DNA from: Gordius sp. MW1
Taxonomy: Eukaryota; Nematomorpha; Gordioida; Gordea; Gordiidae
Direction: 5' to 3'
Assembly: GCA_964036665.1 (NCBI GenBank)
Contig: OZ038533.1
Coordinates: 3,334,001-3,398,000, forward strand
Length of the DNA stretch: 64,000 bases
This document shows, in pieces, positions 37,871-49,700 of the stretch. A program made the position numbers and the translations under genes. Numbering within the stretch: the stretch's first letter is position 1; the number at the start of each line of letters is the position of its first letter. Below the pieces are notes generated by a model. The model was not told where the DNA came from. It saw only the letters and a program-made list of their open reading frames with translations, and did no database searches.

Positions 37871-40800
37871 ATGGCAAGCTTTTTTATTATTAATTTTATA
37901 ATATAATAAATTCTTATAGGCGTCAGAAGCTACAGAGGGCAAGACACTGTATTTTATAATATTAATTTTTTTTAATTATATTATTAAGGTATGTTGGAAA
38001 TCTTCCACACGAAGCCACTGAACTATTGTTAATTGATTTGTTTAAAAATTTGGGCCCAGTTTTAAGTTGCAAAGTTATTAGAGATGTATGTATCTTATAT
38101 TACAGTAAAATAATATTTTGTAGGGTGTTAATGATCCATATTGTTTTATTGAATATGAAGACTATACTTCTGCATTATCTGCACGGAATGCAATGGATGG
38201 TAGGACTTTGTTAGGAAAAGTAATGTTCCATCATTTAAACACTAAATTTATAATTTTAGAATATTAAAGTAAATTGGGCAAACTCCTCTGTGATAATCCC
38301 TAAAATGGATACTAGCAGTATTATATAAAAAATTATTATTGGCAATTTATTTATAGAGCATTTTCATATCTTTGTTGGTGATTTAACTCCAGAAATAAAT
38401 ACATATAAATTAAAAGAAGCATTTAAACAATTTGGGGAAATTTCGTAAGATATATTTAATATTGTATTTGTATTTTTGTAGTGACTGTAGGGTTGTCAAA
38501 GATCTTCAAACATCAAAACCTAGGGGATATGGATTTGTTTCTTACATTTATAAAGAAGTATATTTATAAATTTTAAAAATTGTATTTTTATCTTTTAATT
38601 TACCTGTAATTTATACATTAGTGTTTTATTGAAATTGTTGTTTTTTAACATGAAATTTTTTTTCTAATTATGCCATGTTAGATTATAAGTTTAAAACTTA
38701 TGCTATCAAAGTTATAAACAATGTTGTTGAACATCTCTAATTTTACAATTCTTTAGCTAATTTGAGGACATATAATATATATTTGTATCATAAATAAGGA
38801 TGCCCAAAATGCAATCAATGCAATGAATGGTCAATGGTTGGGCAGTAGAGTTATAAGAACTAATTGGGCTGCCAGGAAACCATATGCCAGCAATACATTT
38901 CCTTCGTACACATCTTTGCACCAGGAAAATAATGGTTTTAACAATTCATTGTCGTCATCTTTCTCTCAAAAGATTCCCCATAGCAATGAAGGCAATGCCC
39001 ATGTAAATAATTCTAATCAACACCAAGTTTACCATCAGGGCAATAATAATGGTGGTAACAATGGCAATAGTTATATTAGTAACAATAATAATAATTATAA
39101 TCAACATTACGGCAATAACAACCCCGAATATACGCTTCGAAATAATCGACGATCTTCAAACAAGAGAGTCCTGAATTACAATGAAGTTTATGCTCAAGCT
39201 AGTTCCTTTAATACCACCGTTTATTGTGGAGGAGTCAGGTCAGGTTTAACGGGTAAATACTTACAGAATTTGTTTAATTAAATTTGAACAAAGTGTCAAA
39301 ACTCTTATGATTACATTTTGTAGTGTTTTTAATTTAGACTTCTGGTCATTTTTTCAACCCAAACCACCTCCCCTTTCTTAAAGAATTGATTAAGTATTAA
39401 ATGTTAGAATGAGAAATTTGTTTAAACTTGCAAAAACACTAATTTTCATTCTTAACCACTTTTGGTTGTGCAGAAATCTACTAAAAATGTTTTTTTATTT
39501 TTGACTAATGTAATTGGGCCGGCCATTCCATGTCGATTCGTAAAAAAAAGACGATTTTCGACCGACCATTTTAGATCAGGATAATTTTTGGTGAGGGTAT
39601 AGGTCTCATTTATTAGATTAATTTCTGAAAGTTTTAGCCAGTTTGGGCCAATACTTTTTAAGTTATGGACGTTTAAAGGGGCTAAATCACGTTCGGGAGC
39701 GTTTTATGGATTTTACTATTTTTGTCATTTTTTTGATAATTGCGTTATTCACTAAAATTTTGGTGCATTTTGTTCCTAAAAAAAATCTCTATGAAATAAT
39801 TTAGCGGCAAATCTCAAACTTTTGCCGTTAATTTTTTGTGGTAAAATTAGTGAAAAATCGTAAAAACTTATTTCTCCGATATATGAGATCACCAATTTCA
39901 CAATGTGAACTCCTTTATGACCCATTATCATATCTCAATCATAAAAAGTTTGGGAGCAGCTACGAGATGGTCAAAAATTCGAAAAATTGCATTTTTAACA
40001 AAAATAGTTATAGATGGCGGTATAATCAATTATCACAAGAACATATTATGATGTTTGTTTTTTAGCAAATTGCAAATTTATAAAAAATATATGGTAAATA
40101 AATACTCGGGCCTTTGGCCCTCGTGGGAAGGTGGAGAAGGGAAGGGGGGACGACTCATCTATACTCCGTATATACGTAGCATATTTGCTATGCAATTTAT
40201 GGACGAGAAAGGTGGGAAGGGGCGAGAATGCCCATAGGGGGGATTAAATGCAAAATTATTGGTTAATTATTAATTTATACAAATATTTAAAAAGTTAAAT
40301 GGTATTAACAAGAACAATATATTAATTTAAAAAATAAAAAAATTTGCCCTCGCCGGGATTCGAACTTACATCAGTAGAGGCGTAGGCCCTTGTAGGAAAG
40401 GGCATAGGGTAATTATCAATGTTAACTAATATACCCAATTCAAAAACGAAAAAATAAAATTTCGATTTATTTGGCCAATGGTCATTTTTTCATTGGTCAG
40501 TAGCCAGCGGACGGTCAAAAATTCATATTATCAATGGTATTAACAAGAACAAAATATTAATTTAATTTAAAAAAAATAAAAAAAAATTCGTCCTATCCTG
40601 GGATTGAACACGAGCCTACAGGACACAAGCCGTTCGCTATACGCACTCACACCCTGCTGGTATTAAAATGGTAGAAGTTTTTATGTTATTTATATAGATA
40701 ATGAAATAATAAAGTTGTGTTTTATGTTTAGAAAATCAATATATTTCATCGGTCAGTAGCCAGCGGACGGTCAAAAAGTCATATTATCAATGGTATTAAC

Positions 40801-43800
40801 AAGAACAAAATATTAATTTAATTTAAAAAAAATTCGTCCTCTCCTGGGATTGAACTCTAGACCTCCAGGACACAAAGCTGGCGCCATAACTTGGTGGACA
40901 GACAACGGATAGACAACAAAAAACGAGCCCATAAATTGCATAGCAATTAAAAATTGGATTAAAAATCAACTTAAATTTTGAACTTTTATCTACGCGATGG
41001 GCAAGTACCCAAGTTTGAAAATAACTTTAGGTTTAATTAAAATAAAAAATGGTCACAACTAGCAAGAATTTTTTTAAAATACCTTTCATTTTGCATAAAT
41101 TTTTTATTTTTAGCATGGATTATCAGTACAAAAATAAAAATATATGAGCAATTTTGCCATCATATTAGTATTTATTAATTTTTTCAACCTCATATTAATT
41201 TTAGCATACTCCTATATCATTTAAGTTAAAATTCAAGATCTAAGTTTCTAACTCGGATAATTGCCAATTGCGCAGAAAAAAATATCAAATTTAAGTTTAC
41301 TTTTATTCCAATATTATTTATTTACCATATATCCTTTATAAATTTGCAATTTGGTAAAATACCACCATAATATCTTCTTGCCGCTCCCAAACTTTTTATG
41401 ATTGAAATATGATAAAGGGTCATAAAGGAGTTCACATTGTGAAATTGGTGATTTCATATACCAGAGAAATATATTTTTATGATTTCTCACTAATTTTAGC
41501 ACAAAAAATTAACCGCAAAAGTTTGAGGTTTTTGGTTAAATTATTTAGATAGAGAATTTTTTTAGGAACAAAATACACCAAAATTTGAGTGAATAACGAA
41601 TGCAATTACTTTCATAAATATGACAAAAATAGTAAAATCCATAAAACGCTCCCGAACGTGATTTTGGCCCTTTAAACGTCCGTAACTTAAAAAGTATTGA
41701 CCCAAAATGGCTAAAACTTTCAGAAATTTATCTAATAAATGAGACCTACACCCTCACCAAAAATTATCCTGATCTGAAATGGTCGGTCGAAAACGTTTTG
41801 ATTTGTCATGGAATGGCCCCAATTGTGAAGATGTTTTTTACTGGTTTAATTTTGTGTCAAGTGGTTAAATATTAAATTAAATTTGGTATATTAATTATGT
41901 GGAAAAAAATTAATTTACACAAACAAGAATCATAATTATATGATTTCTATAATTTTCAAACTTTTATATATATGTTTGACACAAAACTATCAGCATATAG
42001 GGAGGGCATATGTGTTTATTTAAATTCTTGTTTTTCATTGGTATGCAATTTATGGGCTCTTTTTTCATTATATCTGGGTGGGGTGTTGAGCATTACATAG
42101 TTGCATCAAGCATACATGATGAATAGTTAATTTTAATAGTAGCTAACTAAGAGTGATACTTACGTAATAAGGCATTTATTTAGTTTTAAAATTCAACTAT
42201 TATTGGTATTGAATGTTTAAAAAAAAGTTGCTTTATATACGTTATGGAAATTTTTTATTTACACACGCCGTGGGAGCAGAGCAATTGATCCGAGATACCT
42301 TCCAAAAGTATGGTGAAATGGTGGACGTCAGAGTATTTCCCGATAAGGGATTCGCTTTTATCAAGTAAGTACCAGCAGATTTATAATTTCGTTTGACCAA
42401 CTAGATTTTATAATGGTTAAATGTAGATATGAGCGGGCCAAACGTTTTTACAAACATGCACTTAAGCCTGTTTACTGGATTACGATGAAGGCCCAAGGGC
42501 ATTCTTTGGCGCCAAACCTTACTAAAAGATTTTGAATTTTAATGTTGTCGCTAAGTTATATGTCGAAGATGCCGTTTTCCTGTGCATTTAAGACGACGTT
42601 TTAACACCTAACGGGAATATTACGGCTCTGCCAAAGCCCGATATTAAGACTAGCCATAAATAAGCGTCTTTTAAATTTCACAAATTTAGCTTGGAGGGGG
42701 GGGGGGGGGGAGGGGAAGGCGATAAAAATTTCCCTTGTTAAAATTTAGATAAAAACGTCTTGGGGGTGTTTATTACTGTTTTAAAAACGGCTGGGTTTTG
42801 TTTGGTCTATTTTTCTTAGTCGACCCCTAGGCTTAGTCTAAATTTGAAAAATAGACCGGAGTCGATCGTTAGTCTTATTTGAACCAAAGATCGACTAAGA
42901 AACCTAGCCATTTTTACAATATACTAGTGTTTTTTTTACTATGCGCGGTGCTCCTCCAATCCTTCCCTTTAAATATACCTAGAGCCCTGAAAAATGAAAT
43001 TTCTTCTGCCCGAGTTCGACTTCTCAATTTTTATTTTCCCCAGCCCGGCCCGAAACAATCTTTTATTTTTGGCCCGACCCGAGCCCAAGGCCCGATTATT
43101 TTCTATGCCCGAAAGCCGATCGGGTCGGACTTCGGGCGGCCCGTGCAGGGCTCTAAATATACCTCTCTACCTTTACACGTGCTGCAATTTGAAGGTACGC
43201 CACTAAGGATGGTGCCTGTCGGGCCATAGTGGACGTTAACCACACGGAAATCGCAGGCCACAACGTTCGATGTTCGTGGGGCAAGGAAACTCACGACGCT
43301 CTGATTCTTCACACGGCCCAGACCCAACATTACGCCATCCACCCCAGCGGTAGCTATAATAATGGTGGAGGGGCGCCCTTAAGCTTATTTCAGGCCGCGC
43401 CTCACCCTTACAACCAAGCGGCTCAACAATATTACGCTTTGGCTGCTCCCCAACAGGCCACCGGGGGTGCTCCTTACCTATACGCCCCCGCTCAAGGTCC
43501 GGCCCAAGGCCAGGGTTTGGGCTTAGGCCTTAACTTACAACAAGCTTTCCTCCAACAACAACCCATGGCCGCCCCCACACTTTCCCTAGCGGGCGTTAAT
43601 AATGGTAACAACAGTAACAATAACTACGGTGGCGCTCTCAATCAATCATCTAGCTCTACGGGCGTGGACCAAGCCTTAGCTCTGCAACAGCATCTACAAT
43701 TTCAGCAACAACTAGCCTTGCAACAACACCACTTGCAATGCTTGACCTTGAGTGGGGCTGGTGCCGGTGGTAGTAATGCTCTTAACTCTATCATGCCCGG

Positions 43801-45418
43801 CCAACCCGGCGTTTCTCAATGCGAGCTCGCCTACGGTTCTAACCCGAATCACCCCGAGCCGCCTGGGCCTCAGAACTCTGGTGGTGTAGCTCCTCTCGGC
43901 AATAATTCTGAAATGAGTGGGTCAATTTTTGGGCGAAATGGTAATGGTCACCCCAATCCAGCATCGGTTGGAACTGCCTCGTTGATTCCCTCCTATATGG
44001 CTAGCGGGCTCCCCCTATCCCTGCTCGGCAATCAAGGCATAAGCCCGGTCGGTTTAATAGGTTCGCCTTCACTGACCGCCTTGGTGAGTTTTAGCCTTTT
44101 TACAACGCACTGCAACCACTATTTTAAGGGATAATTAGTTATTTTAGATTCTTTTAAGTGAGCGCTCGCAAATAGTATCTCGTTAAAGCCTTTACAGCCT
44201 TTTTCTTTACTTTTGCATTTCTCTTTTGAAAGAGATTTCTCTCCTACTAATGTGCAAGAAGGAGTTAAGATGTGTGCAAAAGTAAAGAAAAACGCTGTAA
44301 AACCAATCGTATAGGAAGATAATACTATAAATAATCGTTATGCACATCACTGCGATAGTATTTGTAAATTCTTAATTTGCTCTAAAATCCCTTTATTTGT
44401 GTTTTTGGTAGCCAAACTATGCTTACGGCTACGGTTATTCTCCTTATTGGTACGCCGCCACATCCCCCTCTTCCCCCTACGCCGGTGCCCCGGGTCCAGG
44501 GCTAACGCAATACCTTCAACATCAAACCACCGCTCTAGCCTTACCCGCTCCGGTCACTCCTCAGGGGTTATTATTCCCCCCCCCCCTTTTCGAAATCTTA
44601 AAAATTCATGATTGTTTATTCATTTTTTTCAGGTGTAATCCTGAGATAAGAGTTTAAAACGATTTCGGGTTAAGTAGTGTTGTAAAAACGGATGGGTTTT
44701 GTTTGGTCGACACCAAAGGTCTGACAAAAAACTTTTGGTTTGCTTATGCGACCATGAAAACTAGACCAAAAAACCTTTTACCTGGTTATCTTTAGTCGAC
44801 TATAACTAAAGGCCGACCAAACAACACCCATCAGTTGTTAAAACACTATGTTTAACTATTTTGAAGAAGGGTCCCGCTTCGCGGTTACTACTCGTAGTAG
44901 GAAAGCGGGTCCCTTCTTCATAATTGTTAATTTATGTTTTCAATGTAATCCTGAAATAAGAATTTAAAACGAGAAGGGATCCGCTTACCAGTGTTAATTG
45001 CGAATAGCCATATTAGTCTCTAATTTAAAAATTGCACGTGATGGTAGTGTTGTAAAAAGGGCTCGGTTTTGTTTGGGCAATAACATATCCTCTTAGTCAA
45101 CCTCTAGGCTTAGTTTAAATTTGAAAAACAGACCTAAATCGACCCTTAGTCTATGTTAAACCAAAGATCGATCAAACACAACCCAGCCGTTTTTACAACA
45201 CTACTTGATGGCATATAAATAGCGGATCCCTTCTTCATAATTGTTGATTTTGTTTTTAAAGGATGGGAATTCTTCCAGCCGGATGGTCTCCGTTACAAAC
45301 TCAAAATAACCCACAAATCAACCCGATGCCTCCTCCACCTCCTCCGTCCTACAGCCACAACAACCCAAACACCTCTTCGATCAACGGGCCAAATCAGTTG
45401 TCCTACGCCCCTCAATGA
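37871..45418 (+). CDS. TIA1: TIA-1/TIAR-like RNA-binding protein
   Basis: Exons joined in phase: 37920-37948, 37989-38085, 38124-38219, 38260-38317, 38357-38444, 38482-38557, 38799-39252, 42280-42364, 43195-44083, 44412-44566 and 45262-45418 (stop). A start ATG at 37871-37873 fits if the first intron is GC-AG ([15 protein letters not shown]). About 728 residues; human TIA1 has 386. RRM1: [29 protein letters not shown]2: [41 protein letters not shown]3: [35 protein letters not shown]. An Asn-rich linker separates RRM2 and RRM3, and a long Gln/Pro/Gly-rich tail follows RRM3. Family role: binding U-rich RNA in splicing, translational silencing and stress granules. Five consecutive introns are only 37-40 nt; the intron at 39253-42279 is 3 kb of repeats. 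Confidence 0.94.
39515..41825. mobile_element. Foldback DNA element with 500-bp inverted arms, in a TIA-1 intron
   Basis: The left arm (39515-40095) and right arm (41315-41825) are inverted copies. They share ends GGCCATTCCATG, then GGATAATTTTTGGTGAGGG, CGTTCGGGAGCGTTTTATGG, TCACAATGTGAACTCC and AAAAAGTTTGGGAGC. Flanking AATT on both sides may be a 4-bp target duplication. The interior holds the short element at 40104-40240 and inverted tRNA-derived units. No transposase is visible, so it is non-autonomous. Confidence 0.78.
40290..40890 (-). repeat. tRNA-derived repeat units, minus orientation, inside the foldback element
   Basis: Inverse matches to the array at 29925-32420: GGTATTAACAAGAACAA (three times), GGGATTCGAACTTACATCAG (inverted B box), GGCCAATGGTCATTTTTTCA and CAGTAGCCAGCGGACGGTCA. 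Two further units at about 40575 and 40835 carry CTGGGATTGAAC with different tRNA-like heads, so more than one tRNA-related unit is present. Confidence 0.65.
42365..43194 (+). other. TIA-1 intron with degraded repeats
   Basis: Between RRM3 exons. It contains a right-end fragment of the PIF-like MITE (CCCGATATTAAGACTAGCC, near 42638-42656), a decayed TAGTGTTG-family MITE (about 42773-42928), a G-run, and a GCCCG-type repeat (43000-43155). No exon is expected, since the flanking exons join in phase. Confidence 0.55.
44675..44848. mobile_element. hAT-like MITE, TAGTGTTGTAAAA family
   Basis: The ends are TAGTGTTGTAAAAACGG and a decayed TTAAAACACTA. Internal GTTTTGTTTGGTCGAC is matched inverted by GGCCGACCAAACAACACCC. 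It lies in the intron before the last TIA-1 exon. The target duplication is unclear. Confidence 0.7.
45045..45203. mobile_element. hAT-like MITE, TAGTGTTGTAAAA family, with target duplication
   Basis: The ends TAGTGTTGTAAAA and TTTTTACAACACTA are bounded by CGTGATGG (45037-45044) and CTTGATGG (45204-45211), an 8-bp duplication with one difference. TAGTG fits the hAT end consensus (YARNG). Same TIA-1 intron as the copy at 44675. Confidence 0.8.
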
Positions 45419-45512
45419 AATGCTGTAAAAAGATTGGAACGCGAACGGCGATGGTTTAGTCTTTTAAGGAGCGTTTGTTACACCTCAAAAACTTTATTCA
45501 ATCCAGCGATTG

Positions 45513-45518
45513 AATAAA
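45513..45518 (+). promoter_or_regulatory. Candidate TIA-1 polyadenylation signal
   Basis: AATAAA lies 95 nt after the TIA-1 stop codon. Further AT-rich candidates occur near 46143. ORFs at 45510-46106 are in the 3' region and pyrimidine-rich, not genes. Confidence 0.4.
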
Positions 45519-46189
45519 TTTTTTGAGAAAACATGGATTATATTGTCCACGAAAACTCCACCTTCTCTTCCCTTGTTATCACGTTTTTTGTTGGAACGCA
45601 GCCCCGATCCCCTTACTCGGTCTACCACTTTTATACAACCATACTATACACACACATTGCTCCAAATAGACGCGCGGAAAAATTTAGTTTTTTGCGTCCA
45701 AAAAACTATACTACTATTATTACTATTCTGTTATTCCTTTTCTATTCCCCCCCCCCCACATTTTCTCTTTGTTTCCTTTTCTACACTTTTGCCCCCCCCC
45801 TCCTTTAAACCCTCCATTATTCTCCTGTTTTGGACCGCGTTTACACGTATGATCGCGGTTCTCGCCCTCACAATGTATACGAAAAATATTTTGATACGAT
45901 TTTACCTTTATCTTCTCTTCCGTATGCATGAATGTAGCATATACATGCGAAATATACCACGTGCCATAACAACAAACCCCCGACCCCTTCCCAACTTTAG
46001 CCTTTTTGCCATCCCCTCCCCCCTCTTACCTTTTTTAAAATCGTTTTTTTTCGCGCCCCGTCGATCTGTTGCGGAGGTTTTTTCATCTATTTTAAACCTT
46101 TTATAAAAATAATATATATATATAAATCTATACAATATTATAGTTAATAAATTACTTTAAGAAAATCCCGGTCAAATTTGGAGACCGTA

Positions 46190-46600
46190 AATTAAAATGT
46201 GGTAGAAAATAGACACTGAAAGACATAAATTTAAGAGCAAAAAGTCTTCCCAGCTATTAGCTTAAGATAATAGGCAGAAAATTAAAAACGCACACCCTTG
46301 GAAGGATAAAATTTACAATTAAAAATTCATTAAGATAGAGCAAAATTTTATAAATATCAAGAAATAAAAATTTGTAACTAATTCGAAGCTTTGAAAAATT
46401 AAAATATAGTAGAAAAGAATGCTGAAAACCAAAATTTACAACTTATATTTGCAATTGTTTTTCCAGTTATACATAAGGTCTAACTATCTTGGGATAATAG
46501 ACATAAAATTAAAAAGTTTAGCATTAAAAATTCATTAAGGTATAGCAAAATTTTACAAATAATAATTTAACTAATTCGAAGTTTTGAATAAATTGTCTAT
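46190..46600. repeat. Tandem duplication of about 210 bp between TIA-1 and EXOC6
   Basis: Two adjacent copies share TAGTAGAAAA-like starts, AAAATTCATTAAG, AGCAAAATTTTA, CTAATTCGAAG and TTTTGAA. The second is diverged. Function unknown; it lies in the tail-to-tail space between the two genes. Confidence 0.55.
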
Positions 46601-46699
46601 AAACCTTCATTACAATAAAAATTTTCATTTAATTTGTTCACAATGCTTTTGCAAGATAAATGTTTTTTGGTATTTATTTTTGGAGGGAAAATGCGATGA

Positions 46700-46705
46700 T
46701 TTATT
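46700..46705 (-). promoter_or_regulatory. Candidate EXOC6 polyadenylation signal
   Basis: TTTATT on the plus strand reads AATAAA on the minus strand, about 95 nt past the EXOC6 stop codon (46800-46802). Other AATAAA words follow close by, so the choice is tentative. Confidence 0.35.
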
Positions 46706-46799
46706 TCATTAATAAATAAATATATAAGAGTGAAGGTTGGCATGTGTAGTAAAGAAATATTTAAAATATTAAAAGGCGAATTATGGTGGTAAAAAAGTT

Positions 46800-49700
46800 T
46801 CATTCTGTTCCATTCATTTGTTTGAGCTGTTTAAGCACCGTTTCGTTTAATTTTTTTCGTTCCGTTTTTTTGCTCGTTATATTGGAGAGCACATTTTCAC
46901 GTTGTTTTTCACCCAACATCAATCTGAAGAGGGGATATGAAAAACAAATTAATTCATAATCATCTATTCTGAAAAAGTAAAAATATAAATAAATCTTGTC
47001 TTAACTGAGCCTAAGTATTAGGAAACGGCTGCACCCCCTCCATCTTTATAAACTTCTATAGTTAAAAAGGCTAGTATTCAAAAATTATTAATTTGCATGG
47101 GCGTAGCCAGCATTGGAATTAAAGGGGGGCAATAATGATTTAGGGAGGGGCAAAATGATCATTTTTTGAAATTTTAGCCATAATTTTAATAAATTTAAAA
47201 AAAAATGGATTTAGAAAGAGGCAGTCGCCCTTCCCTGCCCCCCCCCCCTGGCTACGCCCATTTTAATTTGCCCCCTCCCTTAGTTATTAGTATTACTTTG
47301 CTCACCAATATTTTTGCCCCCATGTAATTTAAGCCTTAGCTAACATCCAAAATTACAACATGAGTAGGGGGGGGGGAAATAATTATTTTATGAAATTTTG
47401 TCTATAATTTTAATAAATTTCAACAAATTTTTAGATTAAGAGGGGGGGGGCAGCCGCCCCTTCCCCCTCCCCCCCCCCTTTTGGCTACGCCCATGTCATC
47501 GTGTAATTTAATAATTTTAAACTTCCTCAGCGCAATATGCAAAAAGAAAAGTTAACATTTGGGGTTTTCACCTTTCTAACATGACTGCTGCTAGGCGGGA
47601 TGATACGTGACTATAGGGCGATTCCCCCTTATTTCGTCCATACTCTGTTATGTAAGTCGACCAGTCCAGTTTCAGGAGGAGATTGAGCAACTTGTAATAG
47701 CGCAATGAAATGATACAAAAATTATAGTATAATATCATCAAAATTCAATCATTAGATTGACGAAAAAAAATAAGGAACAGGGTAAAATAACAGCGCAGGG
47801 GAATGGTATACTTGGGTGAGTTCGATGAAGTGACGGAAGGCATTAAGCGATTTGAGTCCGTTGTCTCGTTCAATAACTTTTTCGAAGTTTTCTACCAACA
47901 TAAAATCATAGACACTATAGTCCTGCAAAATTGAGATTACTCTCATATCTTATATATAAAAATGAAACTATTTGTGTGTGTGTGTGTGTAAATATGCCGC
48001 CCCCAATTTTGGAAAACTACCAGACCGATTTGGCTCAAAATTTCACACTTTATTCCCCACACTCCGGAGCGTGTTTTAAAATTTGTTCGAGCCAAATCGG
48101 TCCAGTAGTTTTTGAGTATTCGTACGCGTTGCACTGTACACGGAAATAGAACAATAGAAGCAGAACATATAGACATCAAACTTTATTTTTACATCAATAA
48201 CCGCTTTTTCATCATATATGCCCTAAAATTCCAACATAATTTAATACACCCGGGTAAATGGCAAAACAACGTTTGCCGGGTTCATCTAGTAAATAATATT
48301 AGCCCTGGAAAAATTGTTAAACTAAAGGCTGTTTTGTAACATTAGATTTAACCCGGACCCTAAACAGGCAACAACTTGGGATCATTATTGTACGATACAA
48401 CTCTAAATCCTTTACCCACTCTTGACCTATTTTAGATGACAATGATCTAAAATTTTGTATTTAACCTATATGCCTTATTTGAATCTTGTTACCATAAAAA
48501 TAAAATTTGAAAACCAAAGAAATCAAAAATCAAGCTTTGCCCAGAGCGAAAATCTTGTTTTGTAAAACAAAAATATTCCATAAATATCATTTGAAATGAT
48601 TTCACGGCTAGAGTAAATATTTTCAGCAGGTGAGGTTTGGGTTTTATTGCAATGTGATATATTACGTATGTGCTTTAGTGTTATTACGAATTTTAACAAA
48701 CCCGTATAACTTCTAAAGTTAGGCATACACTTTTAAAATTACAGAGAAACTTTATACATTTTTGGTTAACAAGTGACATCCAAGCAAATAAAAAAACAAT
48801 TTCTATTAGGAAAATAACTTTAATAAATAAATATTATATTTAGGAAAAATTTAACAGCAAAAGTTAATGTTGTTGAAATTCCTTACTTTAACGAAAAAAT
48901 AAAGAATTTGCAAAATAATTTTGAAATGGTAAGCAATATGAAATCACACCTAGCAAGTAGTTGAGATTGAGTTGGAAGGTTTGCAGAGCTGGGAGAGAGA
49001 TGGATTTCACACGTTCAGAAACCAAAATTCCCAGTAAACTTTGGCCCAAAAATTCGAAAGTTGCATCGGCACATTTTGAAAAGGTGTGTTCCTGTTAAGA
49101 AAAATATACGAAAATATAGTCTATTGATAATATACTCAAAAATAATTTTAACCTTATACGTTAAAAACACGATTATATAATCAAACGAAAAGGTAGGTTT
49201 TCGTTTATTTTATTGCTATGAGGGGCAATAGTAAGAAAAAGTTGGAAAATTCGTCTACCCCTATTATATTCTCCTCTTGATTCTTAAAACACAGCTAGTA
49301 AAAACTTTGATTAAACTCTGCAAAATAATGTTAATTTCTATGAATTTTTTTTTTTGAATAATAACTTTATTAAATTGATTTACTATAATTGATATTAGTT
49401 TTTTAAAAAATTTCAGGGTAAAATACTTTTCTGTTTATGGCGGCGTAACTTAGTTTTAGTAACATTTATGTAAATGTTACCATTCAAGAATTAATGAAAA
49501 TTTTTATAATTTTCATAAATAAACGACATCTAACTAAATATTTATAAACGATAATGGATCTTACTTAATTTTCATATTTTTTAATTATTTTAAGGAACTT
49601 ATGAATGTTGTATGGGTGTTCTAAAAATTAGGGCAAATTTAAGCCAAAATTAAATTTTGTTAGTAATTTCACACAAAAAAAACAAAACTTTTACCATAGT

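Noticed and set aside
45510-46106. 198-residue open frame after the TIA-1 stop
   Set aside because: It is pyrimidine-rich 3' untranslated sequence with no domain or homology that I recognise.
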